Assembly: GCA_003486225.1 (NCBI GenBank)
Contig: DNGN01000191.1
Location: 1-18,582, forward strand
From: Chloroflexota bacterium
Lineage (GTDB): Bacteria; Chloroflexota; Anaerolineae; Anaerolineales; UBA11579
DNA: 18,582 bases
Reading direction: 5' to 3'
Part shown: positions 1 through 6,131 of the stretch, in pieces
How the letters are laid out: each line of letters begins with the position of its first letter
How positions within the stretch are numbered: the stretch's first letter is position 1
The notes under the pieces: generated by a model
Database searches by the model: none
Seen by the model: the letters and a program-made list of their open reading frames with translations, nothing else
Told to the model about the DNA's origin: nothing
Made by a program: the position numbers and the translations under genes

Positions 1-1006
1 ACTGCCCTGCCCTTTTTTGGTGGCGGGTGTATTCTCCATGCCATAAGGCAAATAAGAATCCTGTCGGTGCGACTGGAAGAGAAAACAGAATTAAGTACTG
101 AACAAGTTCACCCGGTTCAATATTGAGCCCTCTAAAAATGATGATTACAATTTCGGGAATCAACGCCACGAATAAAAAACGAAGGACCAAATGGATGCGA
201 GGCCGGTTTTCGATTTGCTTCAGATAATGGAGGAACATTAGAACTATGAATAAAAAGCCACTGGTGACCAATGCGGTAAATAAGAGCTTTCGTTCAAAAA
301 AAGCTAGGTCAAGGACTGCCCCGAGTGCTCCAAAAGCGTATATGACCGGAAAACATTTCTTTTCAATCCAGTCTGGCATGTTTTTGAAGGGAGTGGGAAA
401 GCGCCAGCCGATATGGAGAATTAACGGCACAATTGCCCAACCCACAATCGTGGAAAGCACAGGGCTGTACCACAAATACTGTGATCTGCGGGTGGTGGTT
501 AACACCAAAGCCAGGGCAAGCACAAGGTGGTTGGAGACCAACAATCGATGATTTGGGTTTTTAGGGTCAATACCGAAAAAGAAACCTAAGCTAAGCACCA
601 GGCTGGCGATTGCCAAAGGTACATGCTTGAACAGTCGATCGTAATATTCCGCATTGGTTTTACCGGTAAATCTCCAAAAAACCGTTTTGGGTTCCCCATC
701 ACGCGTAAGATCGATCTCCACCAATTCACTGGCCGAAAACCCTGTCCATAAATTGGCTGAGTATTCTTTGCGGTATGTATCCAGGGAGGTCTCCCCGATT
801 TTTGTGATCATATCTCCGGGTCTGAAAATATTTTCCTGGTTGGGATCGAAGACTGTAATATTGGTCCCTGTGAGGGGATTGAAGCTAAAACCGGGATATG
901 GGACAAATTTCAAGAACCCGATCTCATAGACCATCATCAGCGCAACAATGGTGCCAAAGATCAGTGGGAAGAATAATTGGAAACGATTTTTAGGGGTATT
1001 CACCAT
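1..1006 (-). CDS. Multi-pass membrane sensor with PDZ-like segment, probably a sensor histidine kinase (C-terminus outside window)
   Basis: The minus frame is open from ATG 1006 to the window edge, giving 335 codons. An in-frame TAA lies six codons upstream, so ATG 1006 is the first possible ATG. One hydrophobic helix (about residues 12-30) is followed by a soluble stretch of about 95 residues that reads like a PDZ domain (RPGDMITKIGETSLDTY, residues 62-78). About seven further hydrophobic segments follow between residues 128 and 325. No kinase domain is visible because the gene runs off the window. The assignment as a kinase rests on the NarL-type response regulator directly upstream on the same strand. 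One helix, a PDZ and a bundle of helices recalls the sensor half of ComP-type kinases; that likeness is inference. A site-2-protease-like or other PDZ membrane protein is less likely, since no HExxH is seen. Confidence 0.65.
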   Translation of the reverse strand, partial: MVNTPKNRFQLFFPLIFGTIVALMMVYEIGFLKFVPYPGFSFNPLTGTNITVFDPNQENIFRPGDMITKIGETSLDTYRKEYSANLWTGFSASELVEIDLTRDGEPKTVFWRFTGKTNAEYYDRLFKHVPLAIASLVLSLGFFFGIDPKNPNHRLLVSNHLVLALALVLTTTRRSQYLWYSPVLSTIVGWAIVPLILHIGWRFPTPFKNMPDWIEKKCFPVIYAFGALGAVLDLAFFERKLLFTALVTSGFLFIVLMFLHYLKQIENRPRIHLVLRFLFVALIPEIVIIIFRGLNIEPGELVQYLILFSLPVAPTGFLFALWHGEYTRHQKRAGQ

Positions 1007-1074
1007 GTATCTGCCCTGCGCTTACGCTCATATCTGTGTGCCTGTATCCAGTACTTTGCCAGGGTCGGGCTCAT
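1000..1074 (-). CDS. Possible 24-codon ORF between response regulator and sensor
   Basis: ATG 1074 opens a 24-codon frame that ends in a TGA overlapping the first codons of the downstream sensor gene (ATGGTGA). The peptide is strongly basic (KYWIQAHRYERKRRADTW at the C-terminal end) and has no signal peptide. No convincing Shine-Dalgarno sequence precedes it, and an in-frame TGA immediately precedes the ATG. It could be a translational-coupling ORF, a short peptide, or chance; short frames of this size are common. Confidence 0.15.
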   Translation of the reverse strand: MSPTLAKYWIQAHRYERKRRADTW

Positions 1075-1082
1075 TCAGACTG

Positions 1083-1116
1083 GACTTTCTTTGGCCGGGA
1101 TGCCCGGTTTAAAGTC
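1083..1116. repeat. Intercistronic hairpin between response regulator and sensor
   Basis: GACTTT (1083-1088) can pair with AAAGTC (1111-1116), and inside it CCGGG (1095-1099) pairs with CCCGG (1103-1107) around an ATG triloop. There is no long T-tract on the minus strand, so this is not a clear terminator. It could stabilise or partly separate the two cistrons of the operon. Confidence 0.35.
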
Positions 1117-1159
1117 TTTTGCTGGGTGACTGGAAAACCCGGCGCATTGGATCCGGAAA

Positions 1160-1843
1160 CTATTCCTTTGGCCAGTTATCCATGTTTACCGCAATCAGGC
1201 CGTACTGCTGTGCCCGAACCACAGCGGAATATCGGTTGTTCACTTCAAGCTTGAGGTAGATATCTGAGAGATGGTTGCGGATTGTTGATGGGCTGACATA
1301 AAGGGTTTCGGCCAGTTCATTGGTTTTGATAGCTGGGTTGCTGGATATGATGGAAAGGATTTCATGCTGCCGGCGGGAAAGGCTTGGGATCTCATCCGGT
1401 TTCTTGAGGATCCGGAGAGCTTCCGGTGAAAAATAAATGCTTTCCTGTTCGTAGATGTCGATTAAAATTTGGTCCAGTTTTTCGTAGGATCGGACATCCT
1501 CCTTGAGGATGTACCCGGAAGCACCGGCTGTTTTGATGGCTTTGATCATTACCGGCCGGTTGTGCATCGAGATGACCACAATTTTAATTTCAGGGTTCTT
1601 TTCCAGCAGCTGGGGGATGGCATGCAGAATGGGGTATGGCTCAGAACCCTCGGGGGAATTGCTGACTTCAATGTCCAAAATGATCAGGTCGGTAGGGTGG
1701 GCCTCAAGGCAGGCAATCAGGTCCTGGAAATAGTTTGCTATCCATGCAACGGCAATTTTGGGGTTCTGCTCCAGCTTTAATTTGTACCCGCTGGCTGTGG
1801 CGATATGGTCGTCTAAAATTCCGATATGAATTTTCCTCTGCAT
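1160..1843 (-). CDS. Response regulator, NarL/FixJ (LuxR HTH) family
   Basis: This is a cytoplasmic DNA-binding response regulator of 227 residues. The receiver domain (about 4-125) shows the acidic pair D11-D12, the phosphoacceptor D57 in LIILDIE, S92 at the Thr/Ser switch and K114 in YILKED. The LuxR-type helix-turn-helix starts near residue 157 (LSRRQHEIL) with the recognition segment VSPSTIRNHLSDIYLKL. I start it at ATG 1843 because GGAAGGG lies nine bases upstream and the receiver fold begins at once (MQRKIHIGILDDH). The frame stays open to an ATG at 1903, but that would add 20 unneeded residues and lies upstream of the likely -10. The sensor gene follows after 153 bases on the same strand, so the two probably form one phosphorelay. 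Its target genes cannot be told from the sequence. Confidence 0.9.
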   Translation of the reverse strand: MQRKIHIGILDDHIATASGYKLKLEQNPKIAVAWIANYFQDLIACLEAHPTDLIILDIEVSNSPEGSEPYPILHAIPQLLEKNPEIKIVVISMHNRPVMIKAIKTAGASGYILKEDVRSYEKLDQILIDIYEQESIYFSPEALRILKKPDEIPSLSRRQHEILSIISSNPAIKTNELAETLYVSPSTIRNHLSDIYLKLEVNNRYSAVVRAQQYGLIAVNMDNWPKE

Positions 1844-1892
1844 AGAAAACGGCCCTTCCGATTCATGAAGTAAGGTTTTACGGTATGGCTCC

Positions 1893-1898
1893 ATTATA
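1893..1898 (-). promoter_or_regulatory. -10 element of the response regulator gene
   Basis: A perfect TATAAT on the minus strand would give a transcript start near 1886 and a leader of about 43 bases before ATG 1843. No good -35 sits 16-18 bases upstream, so an activator may be needed. Confidence 0.45.
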
Positions 1899-1970
1899 CC
1901 CATTATTTATGAGCGCTTTGGGCATTCTGCCAAGAAATAATCTTCTGAAAAAAAATAGTATTTTCGTCTA

Positions 1971-1999
1971 TTGCAATCGATTCGCAAATGGTTTATAAA
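1971..1999 (+). promoter_or_regulatory. Plus-strand sigma-70 type promoter for the structured leader
   Basis: TTGCAA (1971-1976) and TATAAA (1994-1999) are separated by exactly 17 bases. Transcription would start near 2006, just before the hairpin series at 2026-2172 and upstream of the OsmC gene. Confidence 0.5.
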
Positions 2000-2025
2000 T
2001 GTCTATACAACATGACAAACATCGG

Positions 2026-2055
2026 TGCCGAATGTGCGGGGGACCACATTCGGCA
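2026..2055. repeat. Perfect 11-bp inverted repeat, 8-base spacer
   Basis: TGCCGAATGTG at 2026-2036 is the exact reverse complement of 2045-2055; the spacer is CGGGGGAC. It has no T-tract on either side, so it is not an intrinsic terminator by itself. It may act as an RNA hairpin (element 1 of the leader) or as a DNA operator between the divergent genes. Confidence 0.8.
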
Positions 2056-2091
2056 TGGGGGATTTAACCGGAAGGGCAGGGAGGTTGCCTC

Positions 2092-2120
2092 TTGATTTTC
2101 CGGGTTAATCACCTTATAAT
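2092..2120 (+). promoter_or_regulatory. Second plus-strand promoter directly before the C-loop hairpin
   Basis: TTGATT (2092-2097) and TATAAT (2115-2120) are 17 bases apart. The predicted start near 2127 is the first base of the terminator stem, so a transcript from here would be little more than the hairpin unless it reads through to the OsmC gene. Confidence 0.45.
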
Positions 2121-2121
2121 G

Positions 2122-2172
2122 AAATTGCACCTCTTGGCCTGCCCCCCTCAGGTCTGGAGGTGCATTTTTATT
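2122..2172 (+). terminator. Intrinsic terminator or attenuator in the OsmC leader
   Basis: TGCACCTC (2126-2133) pairs with GAGGTGCA (2157-2164), with an inner CCTG/CAGG stem and a C-rich apical loop. It is followed by TTTTTATT and TTTT. No plus-strand coding gene lies upstream, so it must act on a leader or small RNA. Confidence 0.6.
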
Positions 2173-2264
2173 GGTTTTCTAAGACAATGTTAACTTAATA
2201 AACCTGAGAATTCTGGTAATATTCATATATATGGAAACACGAATATATAAGGAGCCGTGAGAAA

Positions 2265-2672
2265 ATGGAAATGATAATTGATTTCCCGGGTGGAGCCCGG
2301 GTAGACGCTCATTTTGGGGAGTACACCGTAATGACAGACCAACCACCTCAGGGTGGTGGCATGGGTTCCGCCCCGACCCCCTTCGCTGTCTTTTTAGCCT
2401 CGATAGGGACCTGTGCGGGAATTTATGTGTTGGGATTTTGCAAGCAGCGCGGCCTTTCCCCAGAAGGCGTGCGTATTGTTCAGCGTTTGCATTCCGGGCC
2501 TTTCAGCCAGGGACTGGTAGAAAAGATTGAACTTGAAATTCAGGTTCCCCCGGAATTTCCGGAAAAATACCACGAAGCCCTGATCCGCTCCGCAGGTATG
2601 TGCCTGGTCAAACGCCATTTTGAGAATCCACCCGAATTTGATATTCATACCCAGGTGGTTGCTGCTGCCTAA
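2265..2672 (+). CDS. OsmC/Ohr-family protein (YhfA-like)
   Basis: The product has 135 residues, the usual length for the family. OsmC and Ohr proteins are cytoplasmic thiol peroxidases that reduce organic hydroperoxides using two cysteines. Here C50 (in ASIGTCAG, N-terminal half of the long helix) and C113 (in SAGMCLVKRHF) sit where the two reactive cysteines are expected; C59 is additional. The motif TPFAVFLASIGTC is typical of the YhfA-like branch, whose substrates are poorly known. The start is supported by AAGGAG ten bases upstream of ATG 2265. The gene is alone on this strand. It lies behind the structured leader at 2006-2175 and is convergent with a rhodanese gene, with which it shares a terminator. 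Regulation through the leader is inferred. Confidence 0.88.
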   Translation: MEMIIDFPGGARVDAHFGEYTVMTDQPPQGGGMGSAPTPFAVFLASIGTCAGIYVLGFCKQRGLSPEGVRIVQRLHSGPFSQGLVEKIELEIQVPPEFPEKYHEALIRSAGMCLVKRHFENPPEFDIHTQVVAAA

Positions 2673-2710
2673 GCCAGACCACAGCCTGGTTTGGAAATAT
2701 CACAAGGAAC

Positions 2711-2746
2711 AAAAAAGAGCTGGTTGCCAGCTCTTTTTGTTTTTTT
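2711..2746. terminator. Bidirectional intrinsic terminator
   Basis: GAGCTGG (2717-2723) and CCAGCTC (2727-2733) form a 7-bp stem with a TTG loop. An A-run precedes it and T-runs follow, so it has a U-tract in both directions. It serves both the OsmC gene and the convergent rhodanese gene. Confidence 0.88.
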
Positions 2747-2786
2747 ATTGAGGATCGTTGAATTCAGCATCAACCCTGAGATATCT

Positions 2787-3248
2787 TTACGGCCCGAATG
2801 CAACCTCGTAGCCGGTGGCTGTCCAGTCGTTAAAGCCGCCAGCCACGCTTGTCACAGCTGGAAAGCCGGCTCTCAGCAGAATGTCTCGTGCGGTTGCACT
2901 GCGGTTGCCCGATCGGCAGATGACCACAATCTCCTCGTCCTGCGGAAGTTCCGACAGGCGGCTTTCAAGTTCATCCAGCGGGATCAGGGTGGCGCCAGGC
3001 ACATGCCCCTGGTTCCATTCTTGTGGGGTACGCACATCCAGGATCAGGGTGCCTTGCTCACGCATTGCGTAAGCCTCTTGCACCGAGATTTCTCTGGGCA
3101 GCGCATTGGCTGACTGGGATGCAGTTTCAGCCGGGTTTGAGAAAACCATGGCACCCAGAATGCCTGCTCCAACAATCACCACAATGCCGATCAGCATATT
3201 TATATTTTTGTTTTTCTGTGGTTTTTTCTTGCTTTTTTGTTTCGCCAT
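2787..3248 (-). CDS. Membrane-anchored rhodanese-domain protein
   Basis: This is a 153-residue protein with a Lys-rich cytoplasmic start, one transmembrane helix (about residues 17-36) and a single rhodanese domain facing the outside (about 50-152). The domain shows LDVRTPQEWNQGHVPGA (70-86) and the active-site loop CRSGNRS beginning at C111, the persulfide-carrying cysteine. Single-domain rhodaneses move sulfane sulfur between thiols or take part in sulfide and cyanide handling; the real donor and acceptor are unknown here. AAAGGAT upstream of ATG 3248 serves as ribosome site. It ends at the bidirectional terminator shared with the thiol-based OsmC protein. The gene 3304-4128 lies 55 bases upstream on the same strand, so co-transcription is possible. 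Confidence 0.88.
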   Translation of the reverse strand: MAKQKSKKKPQKNKNINMLIGIVVIVGAGILGAMVFSNPAETASQSANALPREISVQEAYAMREQGTLILDVRTPQEWNQGHVPGATLIPLDELESRLSELPQDEEIVVICRSGNRSATARDILLRAGFPAVTSVAGGFNDWTATGYEVAFGP

Positions 3249-3303
3249 TTGTAATCCTTTATGGTTAAAGTCCTTGTTAATGACGAGTTGAGGTCAGCAA
3301 ACA

Positions 3304-4128
3304 TTACTTGTGCGGGGCGAGGCGATGGCGGAGAGTTGCAGGCAGGCGCTCGACCGACCGGCGGTAAAAATTCAGCCCCCACCAAAAAGCCACGGCAGCC
3401 ATACCGTGAGCCAGCACGGCAAACAAAGGAGGCGACTGGAGGGTGTAATATGTCCAGCACAGCCGGGTGGTGCCCCAGAGCTCCAGAAAATAGCCCAAAC
3501 CGGCCCCGGCAATAAAAGTCAGCACGGCTCCCCGTTGACCTCGCAAGGCATAGATCAGTAAGCCGACCATCAGCAGGGCCAGCATGGTGAGGGATTTATC
3601 GCGGGTTGGCCAGACGAAAACCATCATCAGGGCATAGAAAAGCGGGAAGATCACCCAATACAGGCGGCGGAAGAGTTTTTCTGGCACCCGCTGGCTGGCG
3701 AGATGCAGCAGGCGGAAAAGCCGGTCGATGGAAAGGCTGGCAATCGGCCAGGCGGGGATGATCCACAAGGGAGGGCGTTCGTTGGTGTAATAGCTCCAGA
3801 TCTCAGTCTGGGTTCCCCAGCCTTCAATCGCAAGCCCGCCGACCAGACCGATCATCAGGATTGGCAGATCATTCCTCAGGTTGGCGTTGGCCATGATCAT
3901 GGTGGACATGAACAAAAAGTTCCCGATCAGCAGCCAGTCAATTTGCTGCCAAAGCGGAACCTCTGGGTTGAAATAGGAAAGATAGTCTTCCACCAGTGGC
4001 CACCAGACATACCCGATCAAGAACAGGAGCATTAAGAACCCACTCAACAGGTAGTAGCTGGCGGAGGTCCAGCGCAGGGCTTTCAGCACCAGCTTAAGCT
4101 GTGAAGCAGAATTTTTTGCGGTTTCCAT
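3304..4128 (-). CDS. Integral membrane protein with an internal duplication, function unknown
   Basis: The product has 274 residues and about eight hydrophobic segments. The same motif occurs twice, 114 residues apart. Copy 1 reads EGWGTQTEIWSYYTNERPPL from E102; copy 2 reads ELWGTTRLCWTYYTLQSPPL from E216. Shared positions are E, WGT, W, YYT and PPL, so two halves of similar fold are likely. An acidic residue in a helix followed by an aromatic loop recalls membrane enzymes of carotenoid metabolism (lycopene cyclase domain and CruF-like proteins). I cannot assign it to either; that is a resemblance only. It starts at ATG 4128, nine bases after the stop of the GT39-like gene, with a weak ribosome site, so it is probably translated from the same mRNA as that transferase. 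Confidence 0.72.
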   Translation of the reverse strand: METAKNSASQLKLVLKALRWTSASYYLLSGFLMLLFLIGYVWWPLVEDYLSYFNPEVPLWQQIDWLLIGNFLFMSTMIMANANLRNDLPILMIGLVGGLAIEGWGTQTEIWSYYTNERPPLWIIPAWPIASLSIDRLFRLLHLASQRVPEKLFRRLYWVIFPLFYALMMVFVWPTRDKSLTMLALLMVGLLIYALRGQRGAVLTFIAGAGLGYFLELWGTTRLCWTYYTLQSPPLFAVLAHGMAAVAFWWGLNFYRRSVERLPATLRHRLAPHK

Positions 4129-4137
4129 GGTGAATCA

Positions 4138-6087
4138 CTATGGGGAGTATTGAACGGTATACAGCCAGTACAGGGGGGCACCCATCAAATCAACTTCGGT
4201 GGTCAGCTGCCCGGAGGGATAATCTTCCCGCACCCGGTCGAGATCTTCTTCCATCTCTGGCAGGAAGACAAAGATGACCTGCCCGGACGAGATGGTTGGG
4301 TTGTCCTCCGATCCCCAGGGTTCGCGGAAATCCAGGCCCAGGATGTGTGGGGCCAGAAATGCGGTGGAGTTGATGGAATAGTATCCCATGCGGTCCCCTC
4401 CAAAGAAAGCTACCTGGGCAGGTTCCTGCTTTTTTAAGTAATCTGCCAGCTTGCCTGCCACCAAGGTGTTTTGCCCGCCCAGCTGTGTGTGTGGGGTATA
4501 TTTGAACAGGTAGAAGTTCAGATCGGAAAGTCCCAGGCCAACCAGCAGCAAAATGGAGGCGGCATAGAGCAGTTTGCTTCTATCCGCCCATATCTTGCTG
4601 GTCAAGCGGATACACTCGTCCAGGCAAAAACCAATCACCAGCGCGCACCCGGGAATGGCGGCCACGAACCGCTGAGCCGAAGAAGCCGGCACGCTGAACC
4701 CTCCCGCCAGGATGAACATCCCGATCCAAAGATACAGCATCACGGCAGCCGGTTTGGTCAGGCGGAAGAGCAGCAGGATCATGCCGCAGAGGAACAGGAC
4801 CGCTGAAACCGGTCTTAGGATCGGGGTATCCGCTGGATACCAGACCTGAACCGGAATGCTGACAAATGTGCGTGCACTGGCGTAGAGCTGTTCAGCCAGG
4901 ATTTTCCAGCCCGGCTTTCCCACCAATTGAACTTCCCGCTCCAGCCATTCGCCTAAAATATCGACCCGGTTGAAAGGGGCCAAAAAGTTATAGTAGCCAT
5001 CTTCTTTGGCGTAGAACCAGATGGAGGGCAGGGTGATCACCAAAAAGATCAGCAGGGCATACAGCAGGTGTCCCCGGTTGGCTTTCCAGCTTTTCCGATC
5101 GATCAGCGCCATCACCAGTACCCAGAAAGGAATCAGCACCAGGAGGAACCGGCTGCTGACATAAAAAAACTGCGAGAATCCCAGGCCAATCCCCACCAGG
5201 ATGAACGGCAGCCTGCGCTGGTTGCGCCAGCCGTCGACCAGCATACCCAGCACGACCACGTACCAGAACCCATCCCAGATGTTGTTCAGCCCAATGCGGC
5301 TGAAGTGGTTGTGGAAGTGTGACCCGGTCAGGAAGAGGGCTGCCAGCAAACCGGTCCGTTCGGAAAAGATCCGTTTGCCGACCAGGAAAACCGCTGAGAC
5401 GGTCAGGCCGCCGATCAGGGCGGAGGAAAAGCGCAGTGCGAAGATGGATCTGCCAAACACCTTGATGAAGACCGACTGCAGGGCATAATATAAAGAAGGG
5501 AAGGAGAACCAACCAACCCCGAAGATGTTGTTGGTGTGCCCTTCGATGAACTGAACTGCACTGAGGCCAGCGGATGCTTCGTCCCCGTTGAGCAGGGGCG
5601 GGATTTGTTCAGCTGCCACGGCCCGGATGGCCGCACTGATGACGAATAGCAGGGCGGCTATCAGCAGCGTTTTGCGGGATATTTTTGGTACCGCTTCGCT
5701 GATTTTCCAGGCCCCTAAAACCACCAATCCGATGCCACAGACCCAGATCGTCACGACCAGCCCAAAATCCGGGATCATAAAGATGTCCACCCCGGATGCG
5801 ATCGCTGTAATACTGGCTGCCAGCAGGGCCAGCAAGAGAAATACCAGCTGGGCAGATGTCTGGCCGCTGGCCCGCAGCAGTCTCTCCTTCCACTGCTGCA
5901 GTCTCTCGGATCGAAATTTGCCATACAGGTTGGCTGCTCCCGCACTGAAGATCAGCAAGCTGAGGATGATCAACAGGTTGGCGATCCATTTTTGTTCCTG
6001 GACCAGGTGCGGGTAGATGCGGAGGCTGGCAGCCGCCCCGATGATACCGCCCAGGATGGCGGTGGGTGCCGGGTTTTTAAGTAGCAA
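4138..6087 (-). CDS. Glycosyltransferase family 39-like (PMT/ArnT-type) integral membrane protein
   Basis: This is a large polytopic membrane protein of about 649 residues. After several N-terminal helices, the first big outer loop carries PPLLNGDEASAG (residues 163-174). D169-E170 corresponds to the acidic pair in the first extracytoplasmic loop of GT-C transferases, which use polyprenyl-phosphate sugars and glycosylate proteins or lipids outside the membrane. The loop is followed by FSFPSLYYALQSVFIKVFG (194-212), typical for the family. The C-terminal part from about 550 is a short soluble domain. TTG 6087 gives this length, but its ribosome site would be 21 bases away. AGGAG at 6109-6113 sits six bases before an in-frame CTG at 6102, which may be the true start and would add five residues. 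It follows the acyl-CoA dehydrogenase gene by 44 bases. Confidence 0.82.
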   Translation of the reverse strand: MLLKNPAPTAILGGIIGAAASLRIYPHLVQEQKWIANLLIILSLLIFSAGAANLYGKFRSERLQQWKERLLRASGQTSAQLVFLLLALLAASITAIASGVDIFMIPDFGLVVTIWVCGIGLVVLGAWKISEAVPKISRKTLLIAALLFVISAAIRAVAAEQIPPLLNGDEASAGLSAVQFIEGHTNNIFGVGWFSFPSLYYALQSVFIKVFGRSIFALRFSSALIGGLTVSAVFLVGKRIFSERTGLLAALFLTGSHFHNHFSRIGLNNIWDGFWYVVVLGMLVDGWRNQRRLPFILVGIGLGFSQFFYVSSRFLLVLIPFWVLVMALIDRKSWKANRGHLLYALLIFLVITLPSIWFYAKEDGYYNFLAPFNRVDILGEWLEREVQLVGKPGWKILAEQLYASARTFVSIPVQVWYPADTPILRPVSAVLFLCGMILLLFRLTKPAAVMLYLWIGMFILAGGFSVPASSAQRFVAAIPGCALVIGFCLDECIRLTSKIWADRSKLLYAASILLLVGLGLSDLNFYLFKYTPHTQLGGQNTLVAGKLADYLKKQEPAQVAFFGGDRMGYYSINSTAFLAPHILGLDFREPWGSEDNPTISSGQVIFVFLPEMEEDLDRVREDYPSGQLTTEVDLMGAPLYWLYTVQYSP

Positions 6088-6131
6088 TTGAGGCGCGTTC
6101 AGTTGTGGCTCCTGGTGTGCACCGATTTTTT

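Larger units (their letters stand above)
2006..2175 (+). ncRNA. Candidate structured RNA: attenuator or riboswitch-like leader of the OsmC gene, or a free small RNA
   Basis: No credible protein is encoded here, yet the plus strand is dense in self-complementarity. Element 1 is a perfect 11-bp hairpin (2026-2036 with 2045-2055) with loop CGGGGGAC. Element 2 pairs 2061-2071 with 2100-2110 over ten base pairs with two single-base bulges, enclosing a small GAGG-ttg-CCTC hairpin (2081-2091). Element 3 is the terminator hairpin 2126-2164 with loop CCCCCCT and a following T-rich tract. The G5 of loop 1 (2038-2042) is complementary to the C6 of loop 3 (2142-2147), allowing a kissing interaction. GGGCAGG (2074-2080) is perfectly complementary to CCTGCCC (2138-2144) inside the terminator, so an antiterminator form is possible. 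I do not recognise it as a known riboswitch class. Folding here is by eye only. Confidence 0.45.

Noticed and set aside
1844..1903. Longer response regulator starting at ATG 1903
   Set aside because: The extra 20 residues precede the receiver fold, lie over the likely -10 element, and lack a ribosome site; ATG 1843 has one.
2038..2083. G-quadruplex from four G-tracts (G5, G5, G3, G3)
   Set aside because: Loops of 14 and 12 bases are too long for a confident call, and duplex hairpins explain the same G-tracts better.
2138..2163. CAGGTCTGGAGG resembling the conserved loop of bacterial SRP RNA
   Set aside because: The GGAAG-type tetraloop context and the following AGCAGC are missing, and the segment is fully used in a terminator stem.
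4988..5512. 174-codon minus-strand frame inside the GT39-like gene
   Set aside because: It is an alternative frame within a clear membrane protein and shows low-complexity Gly/Arg/Pro composition without motifs.
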